A stretch of 64,000 bases of DNA from Methylocystis iwaonis (lineage in GTDB: Bacteria; Pseudomonadota; Alphaproteobacteria; Rhizobiales; Beijerinckiaceae): positions 248,001-312,000 of the forward strand of contig NZ_AP027143.1 in assembly GCF_027925385.1 (NCBI RefSeq), written 5' to 3'. A program made the position numbers and the translations under genes. This document shows, in pieces, positions 9,695 through 18,659 of the stretch; the stretch's first letter is position 1; each line of letters starts with the position of its first letter. The notes beneath the pieces are model-generated. The model searched no databases and was not told where the DNA came from. It saw nothing but the letters and a program-made list of their open reading frames with translations.

Positions 9695-10471
9695 ATGGAC
9701 GAAAAATATATTGTTCTTCTGGTTGTTATCGAGGCGCTGGCCATTTTCGGCGTGATCGCCGCGAAGGTCACCCAAGAGCCAAGAGCGCCATTTATCATCG
9801 GTTTCAATACGCTGTTTGTCGTCGCCGCAACCATCGTCGCATATGGAACCGGCGCGCTCTGGCGCCAGATCATGATATTGGCCTTCGTGATCGCTTATCT
9901 CGTCCATATGAACTGGGTGCTGACGGCGGCCTATCGCGCGACCGCCGCCGCCAAGCTCGAGGGTCAGATCGATCGGCCGACGCTCTATGCTTTGCCTGTC
10001 ATTCTGGCGAATACCGTCGGTTGGCTTTATTGCTTGCCGTTCCTTTGGGCCGCCGATCGGACCGAACGGTTCGACGCCTTCGACGCCGCGGCAATTGGCG
10101 TTTATCTCGTCGGCTCCGTCTTTCACATCGGCGGCGACTACCAGAAATGGCGCTTCAAACAGAAAACGGGCAGCCGAGGCAAAATTCTGGACACGGGCTT
10201 GTGGGGCCTGTCGCGCCATCCGAATTATTTCGGCGATTTTCTCATTTTCGTATCCTTCGCTCTTCTTTCCGCCTCACCTTGGGGTTTAATTGCGCCACTG
10301 GCCAATGCTGTGCAATATTTTCTCGACGCGATCCCCAAGAGCGAGGCCATGTCCAAGGAGCGTTACGGCGCCGCGTGGGAGGAATATTGCAATCGCGTCC
10401 CTTGCTTCGCGCCGCGGTTCTCGCCGTCGGCAGGCGACTCTCCCGGCGAGAATAAAGGGCCGTCCGCGTAA
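9695..10471 (+). CDS. DUF1295-type integral membrane protein, PigN-like
   Basis: A 258-residue polytopic membrane protein with about six hydrophobic helices. It carries the family signature GLWGLSRHPNYFGDFLIF, as in steroid 5-alpha-reductase-like/DUF1295 and isoprenylcysteine methyltransferase-like proteins. A protein of this kind (PigN) belongs to prodigiosin clusters and has been linked to the O-methylation step together with PigF. I see no PigF in the window. ATG 9695 follows GAAAGAGATTTGAGG; an in-frame GTG at 9632 is less likely. Whether it acts as reductase, methyltransferase or helper cannot be told from sequence alone. Confidence 0.65.
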   Translation: MDEKYIVLLVVIEALAIFGVIAAKVTQEPRAPFIIGFNTLFVVAATIVAYGTGALWRQIMILAFVIAYLVHMNWVLTAAYRATAAAKLEGQIDRPTLYALPVILANTVGWLYCLPFLWAADRTERFDAFDAAAIGVYLVGSVFHIGGDYQKWRFKQKTGSRGKILDTGLWGLSRHPNYFGDFLIFVSFALLSASPWGLIAPLANAVQYFLDAIPKSEAMSKERYGAAWEEYCNRVPCFAPRFSPSAGDSPGENKGPSA

Positions 10472-10629
10472 AGGCGTCGATCGCGGGGACCCTTGTCGAT
10501 GGGAGGCGACGCACAGTTAGCGAAGCTTTGCCGAAACGATCTTTTTCGACAGCGTGCGAGACGCCAGGCCGTCGGCGCGTTTCGCCACGCGAAAAGCGGT
10601 TCATAAAAAAACATTCGCAAGGATATCTC

Positions 10630-11550
10630 ATGGTAGCGCGAAACTTTATCGGACTGACGCTGATCGCTGCGGGCGCGCTCTTGCAAGCGCGCCCGGCGCC
10701 GCTGGCCGCAGAGACGTCGCCGCCAAATTCCGCTGCTCCCCAAACGGTTATGGGCGTAGGCGCGCTTGGGCGCATCGAGCCGATGTCGCGCGTCATTCGC
10801 GTCTCGCCCGACCAGGGAGCCGCGGGAACAGTCATTTCGGAAATACGGGTTCGCGAAGGGCAGGAGGTGGCCAAAGGCGACGTTGTCGCCGTCTTTAGCG
10901 ACTATGAGCGCCGCCAGGCGGAGGTCGATCTCGCGGAAGCCGAATTCGCCGTCTCGACGGCGCATCTGACCGCGGCGGACGCCCAATTCAAGAAAGCCCA
11001 GCGAGATTACGACCGAAAGAATTCGTTGCGCCTTTCGGGCACGGTCTCGGCCTTCGCGTTCGACGAGGCGGAACTGCGCTCCAGCAAGGCGAAGGCGGAC
11101 CTCGAAGCGACGCGCGCAAGCCTCAAACAGTCCGAAGCGAATCTTCGCCTCAAGAAGCTCCAGCTATTGCAAGCGCAGACGACGGCGCCCATAGACGGCA
11201 CGATTCTCAAAATTCGTGCAAGGGCGGGCGAACGCGTTGGCGACAAGGGGATTTTGGACATGGCCGACCTTTCGTCGCTGGACGTCGTCGCCGAGGTGTA
11301 CGAATCCGACATTGCGCGCGTCAAGGCTGGTCAGACGGCCGTCGTGAGGGTGCCTCCGAGCGAGGCTGCCTACGAAGCGAAAGTTCGAACGCTCGGTTTC
11401 ACGGTTGAGAAGAATCTCGTGAACAGCTCGGATCCTCTCGTGGACCACGACGCCAGGGTCGTCGAAGTTCGACTGACCCTCTCCGACCCCGCGCGAAAAG
11501 ATTTCCAGCATCAGATTTACAGGCAGGTTCAGGTCCACATCGCGCCATGA
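10630..11550 (+). CDS. devB: Periplasmic adaptor (HlyD/DevB family) of an ABC exporter
   Basis: A 306-residue membrane fusion protein with an N-terminal signal/anchor (residues about 5-25). A split lipoyl domain follows: first half GAAGTVISEIRVREGQEVAKGD, interrupted by a coiled-coil hairpin of about 120 residues, second half APIDGTILKIRARAGERVGD. A beta-barrel tail completes it. This is the DevB arm of DevBCA-type exporters, which link an ABC permease to an outer-membrane channel. The ATG at 10630 follows AAGGATATCTC. It overlaps the permease gene by 4 bp. Location directly after the bipyrrole genes suggests export of the product, but that is inference; no outer-membrane channel is encoded beside it. 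Confidence 0.75.
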   Translation: MVARNFIGLTLIAAGALLQARPAPLAAETSPPNSAAPQTVMGVGALGRIEPMSRVIRVSPDQGAAGTVISEIRVREGQEVAKGDVVAVFSDYERRQAEVDLAEAEFAVSTAHLTAADAQFKKAQRDYDRKNSLRLSGTVSAFAFDEAELRSSKAKADLEATRASLKQSEANLRLKKLQLLQAQTTAPIDGTILKIRARAGERVGDKGILDMADLSSLDVVAEVYESDIARVKAGQTAVVRVPPSEAAYEAKVRTLGFTVEKNLVNSSDPLVDHDARVVEVRLTLSDPARKDFQHQIYRQVQVHIAP

Positions 11551-12716
11551 CGTCGTTTCCAATTTTCTTCTTCGCCGCTCGTCTGGCCTGGCGGCAACTG
11601 ATATACGACAAACCGAAGCTCATCGCGGCGACGCTGGGCGTCCTGTTCGCCAGCGTGCTGGTGTTCATGCAGCTCGGTTTTCTCGATTCGCTTTACGCGA
11701 GCGCCGCGTCGGCCCCGATCAAGATGCGGGCCGATTTGTTCGTGCTGCACAAGCAGACGGAGGCGCTGTGGCGGCCCGTGCAATTCGAGCGTAGCGCGTT
11801 GATGCGCGCGCTCGGCCATCCAGACATTCGCGCGGTTTATCCCATGTACATGTTGCTTGGACAATTCAAGAACATGGACACTCGCATACAGCGAACTTTG
11901 ATGGTCTATGGATATGATCTCAACAGCAATCTGATCGATAGCGCCGACATTCGCGCGCGCCGCGACGATCTCAAACGCCAGGATGTCGCGCTCTTCGACA
12001 TTGCCTCGAGGCCCGAGTTCGGCCCGGTGTCCGAGCAACTTTCTGAAGGGCGGGATGTGACGGAAATCAACGGGCGCAGGATCACGATCGTCGGGACGTT
12101 CCGCATGGGAACGACATTCGCCGCCGACGGAAACGTCGTCGCGAGCGAGTTGAATTTCCATCGCATCTTTCCGCAACGCAGTTTGGATAAAATAGATCTC
12201 GGTTTCGTCCTGCTCAGCTCGGGCGCCGACGTTCGCAAGGCGCAGGCGGATTTGCTCGCGTTGATGGGCCGGGAGATGCGCGTGTTTAATTACGACCAGC
12301 TTGTCGAGTTCGAGAAAGGCTACTGGGAGAATTCTGCGCCGATGGGATTTATCTTCGGCTTCGGCGTCGTAATGGGATTGGTTGTCGGCATGGTGATCGT
12401 CTACCAAATTCTCTTCACGGACGTGAGCAACAATTTGAGCCAATATGCGACGCTCAAAGCGATGGGATACTCGCACTTCTACCTCCAACTGGTGGTTCTC
12501 TCGTCCGCGATCTATCTCGCGCTTCTCGGATTTGTGCCGGGTCTTGCCTTGTCCCTCGCGCTTTATCGTCTTGCCGAACAGGAAATATTCATTCCCTTCC
12601 CGATGCCGTTCGGCAAAGTCGCGACAGTATTCGCATTCATTCTGACGATGTGCTCGCTTGCCGGCGCGCTCGCCATTCGCCGCCTCAAAGCGGCGAATCC
12701 AGCGGATATGTTCTGA
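11547..12716 (+). CDS. devC: ABC exporter permease, DevC/MacB family
   Basis: A 389-residue permease with an N-terminal membrane helix (about residues 25-45). A large periplasmic MacB-like domain covers about 45-260, followed by three C-terminal helices (about 265-290, 315-345, 355-380). The C-terminal ends of helices carry the NNLSQYATLKAMGYS coupling segment and AIRRLKAANPADMF, as in DevC proteins. It overlaps the adaptor gene by 4 bp and the ATPase gene by 1 bp, forming a tight three-gene export unit. Proteins of this type work mechanically on periplasmic or membrane substrates rather than as classical pumps. Confidence 0.85.
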   Translation: MTSFPIFFFAARLAWRQLIYDKPKLIAATLGVLFASVLVFMQLGFLDSLYASAASAPIKMRADLFVLHKQTEALWRPVQFERSALMRALGHPDIRAVYPMYMLLGQFKNMDTRIQRTLMVYGYDLNSNLIDSADIRARRDDLKRQDVALFDIASRPEFGPVSEQLSEGRDVTEINGRRITIVGTFRMGTTFAADGNVVASELNFHRIFPQRSLDKIDLGFVLLSSGADVRKAQADLLALMGREMRVFNYDQLVEFEKGYWENSAPMGFIFGFGVVMGLVVGMVIVYQILFTDVSNNLSQYATLKAMGYSHFYLQLVVLSSAIYLALLGFVPGLALSLALYRLAEQEIFIPFPMPFGKVATVFAFILTMCSLAGALAIRRLKAANPADMF

Positions 12717-13405
12717 TGGCGCTGGTCGACGTGAAAGGAGTGAGCTTTGCTTACGGCGTCGGCGAATTCCGCCGCCAGGTGCTCAAAAATGTCGATCTTT
12801 TGATCGATCGGGGGGAGATCGTCATACTCACCGGACCCTCGGGTTCGGGCAAGACGACCTTGCTCACGATCCTGGGCGGCCTGCGCCTCGCCGTGACGGG
12901 AAGCGCCGTCGTTCTGGGCCGCGAGCTGGTGAACAGCGACGAAAATGTTCGCATGGGCGTGCGGCGACAAATCGGCTACATTTTCCAGCAGCACAATTTA
13001 TTTTGGCCGCTGACCGCCATGGAAAACGTCTGCATGGCGCTCGAACTGGACGATCGGCTTTCGGAGGACGAACGCCGACAGCGAGCCGGCGATATGCTGA
13101 CCGAGGTTGGTCTGGCCGACCATCTCGACCGTCGGCCGAAACAATTGTCGGGAGGACAGCGCCAGCGTGTCGCAATCGCGCGCGCCTTGGTTTCGCGACC
13201 AACGCTCGTGCTGGCCGACGAGCCAACCGCCTCTCTCGACAAGGCGAGCGGTCACGAAGCGGTCAATATTCTCAAACGCCTTGCTAAGGACTATGGCGCA
13301 ACGATCCTCCTCGTAACTCACGACTATCGGATTCTCGATATCGCGGACAGGGTCATCACTCTCGAGGATGGCGCAATAACGCCCACGCGGGCGCCGTCGA
13401 GTTAA
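12716..13405 (+). CDS. devA: ABC exporter ATPase, DevA/LolD-like
   Basis: A 229-residue ATP-binding subunit. Visible motifs are Walker A GPSGSGKTT, Q-loop IFQQHNLF, the signature LSGGQRQRVAIARAL, Walker B LVLADEPT and the switch His in LLVTHD. The ATG overlaps the permease stop (TGATG). An upstream extension in the same frame lies inside devC and is rejected. It is the last gene of the co-directional run that starts with pigH; the next gene is on the other strand 53 bp away. Confidence 0.88.
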   Translation: MALVDVKGVSFAYGVGEFRRQVLKNVDLLIDRGEIVILTGPSGSGKTTLLTILGGLRLAVTGSAVVLGRELVNSDENVRMGVRRQIGYIFQQHNLFWPLTAMENVCMALELDDRLSEDERRQRAGDMLTEVGLADHLDRRPKQLSGGQRQRVAIARALVSRPTLVLADEPTASLDKASGHEAVNILKRLAKDYGATILLVTHDYRILDIADRVITLEDGAITPTRAPSS

Positions 13406-13458
13406 CCGATAGTAGGGTCTCGACCGCGATGTCGCAATTCATTCAAAGCCCTATCGCC

Positions 13459-14760
13459 TCACCCTTCGCGCCGTAGCCAGCCGATCGCTGCGCCGAAAAG
13501 GCAGAGCGCCGACATGTAATAGAAGGGCGCCATGGCAAGGACGCGCTCTCCGACTAAGATGGTCATTAGAGGCGGAGTCGTTCCGCCGACGATGGCGTAG
13601 GCGGTGTTGTAGGACAAAGCAAATCCCGTGAATCGCAATTCAGGCGGGAAGCTGCGGATAATCAGATAAGGGGTGAGCGTGATCGTTCCGATCGCGAAAC
13701 CGCCGATCGCATAGAGATGCAGCGTCCATGCGCTGCCGTTGGCAAGGGCGAAGCCGAGCGCGGCGACAACCGCCGCCATCGCAACGCCGCCGATCGCATA
13801 GGCTTTCCCGCCGCCGATGACATCCGTGACCCGGCCCACGAAGACGCTGCCGAGGATCAGCAGCGTTATGGACCAGCAGTTCGCGGTGAAGACATCCGCC
13901 GCCCGATAGTCGAATTGCGACTGCAGATAGGTCGGCAGATAGAGAAAATAGGTCACGAAGACGCCCGCGAAAACCCAGGTCGCGGCCATGGAGAGGAGAA
14001 CCTCGCTTTTGCAGCGCGCGAAAACGAGCGAGATCGGCAGTCGGGCGTCGGCGACACGCCGCTCGCGAAGCGCCTCGAAGACCGGCGTCTCCTGCAAATA
14101 TTTCCTCAGATAGACGGAGATCAGGCCGAAGACGCCGCCGAGGATGAACGGAATGCGCCAGCCCCAGGCGATGAGATCGTCGGCGCTAAGGCTCGACGTC
14201 AGTATTTTGGCGGTAAGCGCGCCCATCAATATTCCGCAGCAGAGCCCGGCCATCAGCAGCCCGCAGGCGAAGCCCACGCGGGTTTTGTGGACATGCTCGG
14301 CGCAGAAAATCCATGCGCCGGGCACTTCTCCACCCACCGACAGCCCTTGCAGCAGCCGGCAGAAGAGAAAAACAAGGGGAGCGGCGAGGCCAATCGTCTT
14401 GTAATCGGGCGTCAGGCCAACGAGCAGCGTGGGAAAGGCCATCAGGAAGAGACCAAGCGCGAACATTCTCTTGCGGCCGACGCGGTCGCCGAAATGCGCG
14501 AAGACGACGCCACCGATTGGACGGACGAGATAGCCGGCGGCGAATATGCTGAAGATCTGAAGCTGCGAGAGCCATTCCGGACTGTTTTGCGGGAAGAACA
14601 CCGCGGCGAGGGTTTTAGCGAAAAAGACGCCGACGATAAAATCATAATATTCGAGCGCGCCGCCGAGAGAGGCGAGCGCCAGCGTCTTCGCCTCATTGCG
14701 TGAGAGACCGCGCTGCGCTTCGATTTGGCCCGGCGCCAAAGGCCGGAATTGAACTGTCAT
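13459..14760 (-). CDS. MFS transporter, metabolite:H+ symporter (MHS) family
   Basis: A 433-residue permease with 12 predicted helices. The MHS-type loop GDRVGRKRMFALGLFLM and the N-terminal ALEYYDFIVGVFFA are those of the ShiA/ProP/KgtP group, which import organic acids, betaines or alpha-ketoglutarate with protons. The ATG at 14760 (MTVQFRP) is chosen over a longer frame whose first 32 residues are arginine-rich and unlike the family. It converges with the export operon. Substrate cannot be assigned. Confidence 0.85.
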   Translation of the reverse strand: MTVQFRPLAPGQIEAQRGLSRNEAKTLALASLGGALEYYDFIVGVFFAKTLAAVFFPQNSPEWLSQLQIFSIFAAGYLVRPIGGVVFAHFGDRVGRKRMFALGLFLMAFPTLLVGLTPDYKTIGLAAPLVFLFCRLLQGLSVGGEVPGAWIFCAEHVHKTRVGFACGLLMAGLCCGILMGALTAKILTSSLSADDLIAWGWRIPFILGGVFGLISVYLRKYLQETPVFEALRERRVADARLPISLVFARCKSEVLLSMAATWVFAGVFVTYFLYLPTYLQSQFDYRAADVFTANCWSITLLILGSVFVGRVTDVIGGGKAYAIGGVAMAAVVAALGFALANGSAWTLHLYAIGGFAIGTITLTPYLIIRSFPPELRFTGFALSYNTAYAIVGGTTPPLMTILVGERVLAMAPFYYMSALCLFGAAIGWLRREG

Positions 14761-14797
14761 GGGTCTATTCCGATTCGTCGATGTCGCGCCAAGCGCT

Positions 14798-15130
14798 TCA
14801 GGCTTTCGTCGTCGCCACGAGCATGTCGACACCCTCACGATAAATCGATCGCACATCCGCGAAGCCGAGAGCGCACATTGCCGACAGGGTTTCCGAAGAA
14901 TGCATGAGGCGATCCGCGGATTCGTCGCTGAACAAATGCACGATCCAATCCTCGAGGAGATTGTCGCGATTCGCCTTGCCGAAGACTTTGAACCAGTTGC
15001 GGATGTCCGCCTGGGGGGCGGCGGGCTGAAGGGCGTGATCGTCCAGCGCGAAGCGATTGCCGTTGATGAACAAGCCGCCCGGCTCGAGGACCCTCATCCT
15101 ATGTTTGTTTGCAGCCGTCAAGCTCGCGAC
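14798..15130 (-). pseudogene. C-terminal remnant of a class I SAM methyltransferase
   Basis: Reading leftward, a coherent protein fragment runs from NKHRMRVLEPGGLFINGNRF to EGVDMLVATTKA and stops. This is the last third of a methyltransferase: the RVLEPGGLF strand after motif III, then the DDHAL, EDWIVHLFSDESADRL and GFADVRSIYRE segments. The SAM-binding N-terminal half is missing. Beyond about 15130 the same frame becomes Pro/Arg-rich antisense of the next gene. The gene was probably cut by the rearrangement that placed the P-type ATPase here. The remainder of 14761-15320 holds no other gene I can support. Confidence 0.55.
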
Positions 15131-15320
15131 CGCCTCCTCATCTACTGGGGGCGAAGCTCCGTGCAGCGGTCTCTCGACAACGGCTGAGCCCGCGACCCGC
15201 CTGCTTGTCCCTCCCGGCGGCAACGCTAGTTCTTTCGCAGGCGCCTCGAACGGAGCATGCTTTCTCGGCGGAAGATCATGCTCCGCGACGCGGCGACGGC
15301 CAGGATATTCCGGGAGCGTC

Positions 15321-18300
15321 ATGCAGGGATTGACGAGCCTCGAGGCGCGGAGCCGCCTCGCTGAATTCGGACCGAACACGTTACCAGAAGCGCGACCGCC
15401 TTCCTTCGTGGCGGTCTTCCTCAGACAGTTTCTCAGTCCGCTGATTTACGTTCTCGTGGCCGCCGCCATTGTCGCGATGGTGGTTGGAGACGCGAAGGAC
15501 GCCGTCTTTATCGGCGTCGTCTTGCTGATCAACGGGATCATTGGCGCGGTTCAGGAATACTCTGCCGGCCAGGCTGCGGCAGCGTTGCGCGCGCGGGACC
15601 AGCCGCAGGCGCTCGTCCTGCGTGACGGCGTTCAGCAGGAGATCGAGGCGCGCGACCTCGTGCCGGGCGATGTCGTGTTGCTCGAAGCCGGCCGCCGCGT
15701 GCCTGCCGACATGCGGCTGATCGAAGCCGTCGACTTGCGTTGCGATGAATCTCTGCTGACGGGCGAGTCGGCGCCGGTCAAGAAAACCGGGGCGGCGAAC
15801 GCCAAGGAGAGCGCACGCGAGGGCAGGGCCTTCGCGGGGGCGATGGTGACGCGCGGGCGTGGAACCGGCGAGGTGACAGGGACAGGGCTCGCGACAGAGG
15901 TCGGCAAGATCGCCGGGGAGCTCGTCAGACCATCGGTTTCGCAGCCGCCGCTCGTCATCCGCATGGAGCGGTTTTCGCAGCTCATCGCCATTCTCGTCGC
16001 CATCGCCGTCGGCGTCCTGATGGTCGTCGGCTATTTGCGCCATATGGGGTTCGTCGAACTCTTCATGATGGCGGTGGGCCTTGCCGTCGCAGCCATTCCC
16101 GAAGGGCTGCCGGTTGCGATCGCCGTGGCGCTGGCGATCGGCATGCGGCGCATGGCCAAGTCCAATGTGATCGTGCGCAAGATGGCGGCGGTGGAGTCGC
16201 TCGGCTCCTGCACCATGATCGCCACGGATAAGACTGGCACGCTGACGCGCAACGAACTCACCGTCACCCAAATCGCGCTGCCGGACGGCTCAGCTCTGTC
16301 CCTGCAGTCGGGCGAGGGACTCGACTCCTACTCTTTTCGCGGCGCGACGCGCAACGAACAAGCCGATCTTCTCCTGGCGGCCCTGCTGCGCGCGGCGGCG
16401 CTGCCCAACGAGGCGGAGATCCGGCGCGAGAAGGAGGAGATCAGGGGCGTGGGCGACACGGTCGACGTCGCCTTGCTGGTCGCCGCACATCGAGGCGGCG
16501 TCGTGCATGAGGAGCTGAGGGCGCGCTATCCGCTGGTGAAGCGCATTCCCTACGAACCGGACCTCAAATATGCGGCGTCGTTTCACCGCCACGAGGAAAA
16601 GCGCGCTGTCTTCGCTTTTGCGAAAGGCGCGCCGGAGACGCTGATCGCCATGGCCAGCCGCATGGATGTCGGCGGCGCGCTGGCTCCGATCGATCGGGAG
16701 GCGCTCTGGCGCCAGAAGGACGAGATGTCGGCGAAGGGACTGCGCGTTCTGGCCTTCGCCGAGGGCGAGGTGACGCCGGAGCCGGAGCACGGCTATGGCG
16801 TGAGCCATCTTCAAAATCTCGTCTTCCTCGGCATGGTCGGCATGCAGGATCCGCTGCGTCCGGAAGTGCGGCAAGCCATTGCAAAGTGCCGCGACGCGGG
16901 CATTGCGGTGGCGATGGTCACGGGCGACGCGCCCGGCACCGCCGCCGCCATCGCCAAGGACGCGGGCATGGTCTTTTCAGACGATCAGATCGTGACGGGC
17001 GAAGAAGTGAAGCGTGCCGAGGAAGCCGGCGAGGCGGCGCTCGATTCCCTGACCGGCCGCGCCCGCATATACGCCCGCGTCGAGCCGATCCAGAAGCTCG
17101 CGATCGTCCTGTCGCTGGCGCGCAACGGCCATTTCGTCGCAGTGACGGGTGACGGCGTCAACGACGCGCCGGCGCTCAAGCACGCGCATGTCGGCGTCGC
17201 CATGGGCAGGCAAGGCACCGATGTCGCCAAGGAAAGCGCCGACATCATTATCGCGGACGACAATTTCGCCTCGATCGTGCGCGGCGTGCTGGAGGGCCGC
17301 GTCGCCTACGCCAATATCCGAAAAGTCATTTTCCTTCTCGTTTCGACCGGCGCGGCCGAGCTGCTGCTGTTTCTGCTGACCATTCCCTTTGGCCTGCCCA
17401 TGCCGCTACTGCCCGTGCAGCTCTTGTGGCTCAACCTGGTCACCAATGGCGTTCAGCACATCGCGCTGGCCGCCGAAAAGCCCGAAGGCGACGAACTGAC
17501 CTATCCTCCGCGCAAGCCGCAGGAGCCGATCTTCGACCGGGTGATGATCATCCGTAACGTCTATTCGGCGTTCGTCATGGCCGGCGTCGGCTTTGCCTTG
17601 TTCTACTGGCTCATCGAGCATGGCTACGCCACGGACAGCGCGCGCAATCTGCTGCTCCTGCTCTTCGTCGTCTTCGAGAATTTCCAGGCGTTGAACGCGC
17701 GCTCGGAACATCACTCGCTTTTCTATAAGGGCCTCTTTTCGAGTCCGCTGCTCGTCGCAAGCGTGATCGGCGCGCAAGTCATCCATCTCCTGGCGGCGCA
17801 TATGCCCGTCCTCGCCGATACGTTACGGATCGAGCCGCCGACGCTTGCCGAATGGGGGGCGCTTCTCGCCTTGGGCGCATCGCTGCTCGTGGTCATGGAG
17901 CTCGAAAAATGGTGGGGCGAGCGCCGCAAGCTTCCCAAGGCGCCACCCGAGGTCGCGGCCGCCGACGCGGGACTCGCCCGCCGGTATGCGCCCATTGCGG
18001 CGGGCCTCCTTCTTGTCGTCGCGGCCGGCGGGACGCTCTATTGGCAGGCCGCGCGCGAGAGCGCGCGCGACGAGCTGGCGACAATCGACCGCAGTGGGCG
18101 CGACCGGACTGCCGATGCGGAGCGCGTCGCCGTTCCGCCGCCGATCGAGGCGTCCGCGCCGGTCTCGGGGAGAATTGAGGCGGTCGCATGCCACGACGGC
18201 GCTCTGGTCGAGGCTGGGAGCGTCTGCGCCCGGATCGTTCCGCCCGAGCTCGAGGAAGAACTCGCGCGTGCGCGCAAGGCGCTGACAGTCGCTCAGGCTG

Positions 18301-18602
18301 CGCAGGGCAAGGCGGAGACCGGGCTGGCACGCGCCAAGGCGGCCTATGACCGCGTCGTGAGCCGGCGCGTGTCCAACGCCGCAGCCAGGGCCAATGCCCG
18401 CGGCGCGGCGGCGCGCGCGGAAGCCCGCCTGGCGCGAGTCCGGGCGGAGATCACCCGGCGCGAGGAGGCGCTGCGTGCGACGCTCGAGAGGGGCGCGCCA
18501 CTGACGGCGCCCAGCGCCGGGACCGTCCGCGACAGCCGTCTCGAGTATGGCAAGCAGGTGCAGGCTGGAGAGGCGTTGCTCCAAATCGGGCCTGCCAGAT
18601 AA
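15321..18602 (+). CDS. P-type cation ATPase fused to a HlyD-like adaptor domain
   Basis: A 1093-residue protein. Residues 1 to about 870 are a full P2-type cation pump: N-terminal GLTSLEARSRLAEFGPN, TGES at 147-150, IPEGLP at 259-264 in helix M4, the phosphorylated Asp303 in DKTGTLTR, KGAPE, and the TGDGVNDAPAL hinge. Six C-terminal helices follow. After an added hydrophobic segment (about 890-910) comes a membrane-fusion-protein module. It has half-lipoyl APVSGRIEAVACHDGALVEAG, an Ala/Arg-rich coiled-coil hairpin (about 975-1055), and half-lipoyl APSAGTVRDSRLEYGKQVQAGE. An eleventh helix would place this module in the periplasm. The IPEGLP motif suggests Ca/Na/K-type rather than heavy-metal ions. 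Start is uncertain; the frame opens to 15057, and 15321 begins at the usual N-terminal domain, perhaps 20 residues short. Confidence 0.8.
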   Translation: MQGLTSLEARSRLAEFGPNTLPEARPPSFVAVFLRQFLSPLIYVLVAAAIVAMVVGDAKDAVFIGVVLLINGIIGAVQEYSAGQAAAALRARDQPQALVLRDGVQQEIEARDLVPGDVVLLEAGRRVPADMRLIEAVDLRCDESLLTGESAPVKKTGAANAKESAREGRAFAGAMVTRGRGTGEVTGTGLATEVGKIAGELVRPSVSQPPLVIRMERFSQLIAILVAIAVGVLMVVGYLRHMGFVELFMMAVGLAVAAIPEGLPVAIAVALAIGMRRMAKSNVIVRKMAAVESLGSCTMIATDKTGTLTRNELTVTQIALPDGSALSLQSGEGLDSYSFRGATRNEQADLLLAALLRAAALPNEAEIRREKEEIRGVGDTVDVALLVAAHRGGVVHEELRARYPLVKRIPYEPDLKYAASFHRHEEKRAVFAFAKGAPETLIAMASRMDVGGALAPIDREALWRQKDEMSAKGLRVLAFAEGEVTPEPEHGYGVSHLQNLVFLGMVGMQDPLRPEVRQAIAKCRDAGIAVAMVTGDAPGTAAAIAKDAGMVFSDDQIVTGEEVKRAEEAGEAALDSLTGRARIYARVEPIQKLAIVLSLARNGHFVAVTGDGVNDAPALKHAHVGVAMGRQGTDVAKESADIIIADDNFASIVRGVLEGRVAYANIRKVIFLLVSTGAAELLLFLLTIPFGLPMPLLPVQLLWLNLVTNGVQHIALAAEKPEGDELTYPPRKPQEPIFDRVMIIRNVYSAFVMAGVGFALFYWLIEHGYATDSARNLLLLLFVVFENFQALNARSEHHSLFYKGLFSSPLLVASVIGAQVIHLLAAHMPVLADTLRIEPPTLAEWGALLALGASLLVVMELEKWWGERRKLPKAPPEVAAADAGLARRYAPIAAGLLLVVAAGGTLYWQAARESARDELATIDRSGRDRTADAERVAVPPPIEASAPVSGRIEAVACHDGALVEAGSVCARIVPPELEEELARARKALTVAQAAQGKAETGLARAKAAYDRVVSRRVSNAAARANARGAAARAEARLARVRAEITRREEALRATLERGAPLTAPSAGTVRDSRLEYGKQVQAGEALLQIGPAR

Positions 18603-18659
18603 GTCGCGCCACGCGCTTTGGCGCGTTGGGCGGCGCTCCGCTTTGTCCTGACCAAAGAC

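Noticed and set aside
9695..10471. Isoprenylcysteine carboxyl methyltransferase
   Set aside because: The RHPNYFGDF motif is shared by DUF1295 and ICMT families, but length and cluster position fit the PigN-like group better.
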